DNA of 9,073 bases from assembly GCA_029261615.1 (NCBI GenBank), contig JAJDAX010000185.1:1-9073 (forward strand). Reading direction: 5' to 3'. This document shows positions 7,359 through 9,073 of this stretch, in pieces. Numbering within the stretch: position 1 is the stretch's first letter; every line of letters begins with the position of its first letter. The stretch is from Nitrospinaceae bacterium. GTDB taxonomy: Bacteria > Nitrospinota > Nitrospinia > Nitrospinales > Nitrospinaceae. A program made the position numbers and the translations under genes. Below the pieces are notes generated by a model, which was given only the letters and a program-made list of their open reading frames with translations, was not told the origin of the DNA and made no database searches.

Positions 7359-8390
7359 TTACTTTCCAAGATGTGGTTTGACGCAGCGGAAGCCGAAGGT
7401 GGGATTGCGCATGTCCGCCGGGACCTGGTGTCGGGCCGACAGGATGGCTACTTTTGGAGTGGTACGGTAGCCGCCACCCTTGACCAGTCCCATACGTTTT
7501 GGCCGGGAGGGTACCGACGCGGCGTTTACTTCCTTGATGTTTTCAGATAAAGATTTCTCTAGCAAAGATGGCGGTTCCATAATTTGTGTCCCGTTATCCA
7601 CCCACTCCCAGACATTGCCGATCATGTCCATCGACCCGAACGCACTGGCACCGGCGGGATGGGATCCCACCTTGGCCGCTCCCGCAGAACCGTCTTCGCT
7701 TCCGCTCAGGTTGGCACGATCATTCTCAAACCGTTTGCCCCAGGGATAAGGCTGGTTACGGGTGCCGCGCCCGGCGGCTTCCCATTGTGCTTCTGTCGGT
7801 AGTCTCTTGCCCGTTCGGGCGCAATAAGATTCGGCCTCCGCAAGGGTGACGCTCATCGCCGGACAATCAGGGCAGGGGGTGCCGCCAGTGAAGGTAGTTT
7901 CATCGTACTCGGCATACAAACGTTTGAACTGTGTGACGGTGATCTCGTGACGGTCGATATAAAACGCAGACATCGGTACCGGGTAGAGCGCTCCCTTGTT
8001 GCCAAAGGGATCGCCGGAAGCCTGCACCGGATTGGTAACAAGATAGGATCCTTTTGGCACCAGCACCATGGCCGAACGGTCGGCTCGGTTGATAGTTGTC
8101 GGCAACTGCGACAAGTCGGACGGACGGTAAGGCGATCCGGTGGGAAGTTTTGTGGGATTGAATGCGCGCCGCGTCGAGGGGGGAGCCGTTGTTTTTTCGT
8201 TGTCTTCTTCAGGAAGAAAATCGTTTTCTTCTTCAACGGTATCTTGAGGCGCTTCGCTGATTTCCTGTTGCGGTATTCGATTTCGGGAGGAAGACGATTT
8301 TGGTTTTTTAGAAAAGCCGCCGCCACAGCCGGTCATCAGGCCGATGACTATTATTATCGCAAGCCCTCTGACAAGTTTCGGAAATCTCAT
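7359..8390 (-). CDS. FGE/SUMF1-fold lipoprotein lacking the catalytic cysteines
   Basis: A 343-residue protein. Residues 1-22 look like a lipoprotein signal ending in LMTGC, with lipidated Cys22; Met at -3 is less usual. Residues ~23-100 are a charged, Ser/Pro/Glu-rich linker. Residues ~106-338 form the formylglycine-generating-enzyme (FGE-sulfatase) fold, seen in MVLVPKGSYLV, YIDRHEITVTQF, GKRLPTEAQWEAAGRG, YPWG, GNVWEWV and FGFRC. True FGEs carry two copper-binding cysteines shortly after the RGGSY-like turn. Here that stretch (KGGGYRT, 304-310, onward) has none, so oxidation of sulfatase cysteines is not expected. A CPDC pair (Cys173, Cys176) and Cys190 stand elsewhere in the domain. The ATG overlaps the stop of the upstream TPR gene (ATGA), so the two are translationally coupled. 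It may be a structural or binding protein of the envelope; its role is unknown. Confidence 0.9.
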   Translation of the reverse strand: MRFPKLVRGLAIIIVIGLMTGCGGGFSKKPKSSSSRNRIPQQEISEAPQDTVEEENDFLPEEDNEKTTAPPSTRRAFNPTKLPTGSPYRPSDLSQLPTTINRADRSAMVLVPKGSYLVTNPVQASGDPFGNKGALYPVPMSAFYIDRHEITVTQFKRLYAEYDETTFTGGTPCPDCPAMSVTLAEAESYCARTGKRLPTEAQWEAAGRGTRNQPYPWGKRFENDRANLSGSEDGSAGAAKVGSHPAGASAFGSMDMIGNVWEWVDNGTQIMEPPSLLEKSLSENIKEVNAASVPSRPKRMGLVKGGGYRTTPKVAILSARHQVPADMRNPTFGFRCVKPHLGK

Positions 8391-8809
8391 CCCGTTTGCT
8401 GCCGTTTTTGTTCTAACTGTTTAGACATATCTTTGAGTCGGCGAAAGATAGCGTATTCTTTTTCCGCTGCCGGTTTATCGCCCAATTGTTCGAGAGCATA
8501 GCCGAGGCTGTAATGTGCATCGAAATGAGTCGGGTCGATGCGAATGGCGATCTTGAATTGCTCAACGGCGTTTTCATATTCCTTAAGGACATTGAAGACG
8601 CTTCCCAGATGATAGTAACCCTCGGCGTGTTTCGGGTCGGCATCAATAGCTTGCATGAAGGCTCGCTTGGCATCCTGAGTGTCATTGGCCTCGATGGAGA
8701 CCAATCCTTCCTGGATATATTCATCCCGTGTTTTGGAACTGCATTGCGGTAGAATCAGAAGGAGGGCCAGAAGAAAGGGTCCGGTACGTAAGAGGCGAGA
8801 AGATTTCAT
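8387..8809 (-). CDS. Small TPR-repeat protein, probable lipoprotein
   Basis: A 140-residue protein. Residues 1-22 are a signal sequence (two Arg, then a Leu-rich core) ending at LPQC, with Cys23 as a possible lipidation site; Gln at -1 is not standard for a lipobox, so plain membrane anchoring or export is possible. Three tetratricopeptide repeats follow: ~28-61 (ending IDADPKH), ~62-95 (GYYHLGSVFNVL to IDPTH) and ~96-129 (HYSLGYALEQLGD). TPRs bind partner proteins, so this is likely a scaffold at the envelope. AAGGA lies 4 bases before the ATG and supports the start. It is the first gene of a two-gene unit with the FGE-like lipoprotein, joined by a 4-base stop/start overlap, which suggests that the two products act together. 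Confidence 0.9.
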   Translation of the reverse strand: MKSSRLLRTGPFLLALLLILPQCSSKTRDEYIQEGLVSIEANDTQDAKRAFMQAIDADPKHAEGYYHLGSVFNVLKEYENAVEQFKIAIRIDPTHFDAHYSLGYALEQLGDKPAAEKEYAIFRRLKDMSKQLEQKRQQTG

Positions 8810-8917
8810 GGTGTCCTTGAAATTAGAGACAGACGGTAAACGTCCGCCAAGTACCTGAAACTATATCATAATACACGTGTGCCAAATGGATAAGAAGATG
8901 GGTGACCGGCAGTGAAT
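8810..8917. promoter_or_regulatory. Divergent promoter region
   Basis: This 108-base gap must hold the promoter of the leftward TPR operon and probably that of the rightward gene. The A+T-rich patch ACTATATCATAATAC (8860-8874) offers -10-like hexamers on both strands. On the minus strand TATGAT has TTATCC 17 bases upstream, a moderate match. Next to it is the 8-base palindrome ACACGTGT (8873-8880). None is strong enough to name a start site. Confidence 0.4.
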
Positions 8918-9073
8918 ATGAGTTTGTTTGAGACCTGGTGGATCTGGTGTGGTGCCGTATTGGTGCTGAGCGCGGTTTTGTGGGCGCGCCGGCAGAACAA
9001 GGTCTACCGTCGGCTTGCCAAAAGCGATGACGCACGGCTTGCACGCTTGCGTGCTCGCTGGGAAACTGCACCG
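8918..9073 (+). CDS. Small membrane protein, N-terminal fragment
   Basis: An open frame of 52 codons runs off the right edge. It starts MSLFETWWIW, has one hydrophobic, Trp-rich segment (~residues 6-23), then a basic stretch (WARRQNKVYRR) and an Ala/Arg/Leu-rich helix. By the positive-inside rule this is a single-pass anchor with the rest in the cytoplasm. A GTG two codons upstream (8912) is an alternative start; the Shine-Dalgarno is weak for both. The gene is divergent from the TPR operon. No family can be named from the visible part. An opposing minus-strand frame over the same bases has an unlikely composition and is not preferred. Confidence 0.55.
   Translation, partial: MSLFETWWIWCGAVLVLSAVLWARRQNKVYRRLAKSDDARLARLRARWETAP

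Noticed and set aside
7947..8501. Plus-strand open frame opposite the FGE-like and TPR genes
   Set aside because: It is Arg/Cys/Phe-rich with runs that mirror the Lys/Glu-rich linker on the other strand, and it spans two well-supported genes.
8823..9071. Minus-strand open frame of 82 codons at the right edge
   Set aside because: The His/Arg/Thr/Ser-rich composition lacks any fold signal, and the opposing plus-strand frame has a coherent membrane anchor and basic helix.

Overview
This 9.1-kb window looks like ordinary chromosome of a Gram-negative bacterium. Three products carry Sec-type or lipoprotein-type N-termini. The central gene encodes a long adenosylcobalamin-dependent (class II) ribonucleotide reductase of the roughly 1,200-residue type known from Alphaproteobacteria, Nitrospirota/Nitrospinota and related marine or sediment lineages. 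A Nitrospinota-like or deltaproteobacterial-type host is my best guess. The sequence alone does not settle it. No mobile element, CRISPR array, tRNA or rRNA was seen.

Layout, left to right. (1) 1-44, minus: the first 14 codons of a UPF0145/YbjQ-family gene with a strong ribosome binding site. (2) 209-1657, plus: an exported transglutaminase-like protein with an intact Cys-His-Asp triad. (3) 1692-2873, minus: a membrane-anchored GAF-GGDEF diguanylate cyclase with intact active site and inhibitory site, convergent with (2). (4) 2874-3599: a 726-base A+T-rich intergenic stretch. Its left part is unexplained, apart from a small tandem repeat. Its right end carries a near-consensus sigma-70 promoter overlapped by two NrdR-box-like palindromes 31 bp apart. 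(5) 3600-7241, plus: nrdJ, with an unusual Asn/Gly/His repeat linker before its C-terminal cysteine tail, followed by a strong intrinsic terminator. (6) 7359-8809, minus: a two-gene operon encoding a TPR lipoprotein-like protein and a lipoprotein with a formylglycine-generating-enzyme-like fold that lacks the catalytic cysteines, joined by an ATGA overlap. (7) 8918 to the right edge, plus: the start of a small single-pass membrane protein, divergent from (6).

The genes do not form one pathway. The best functional story is local: nrdJ, a deoxyribonucleotide synthesis enzyme, sits under what reads as textbook NrdR repression, with one box between -35 and -10 and the second just past the start site. 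The TPR/FGE-like pair probably forms a small envelope module. I found no convincing undescribed system. The items most worth a second look are the nrdJ operator, the nrdJ linker and the cysteine-less FGE-like lipoprotein.
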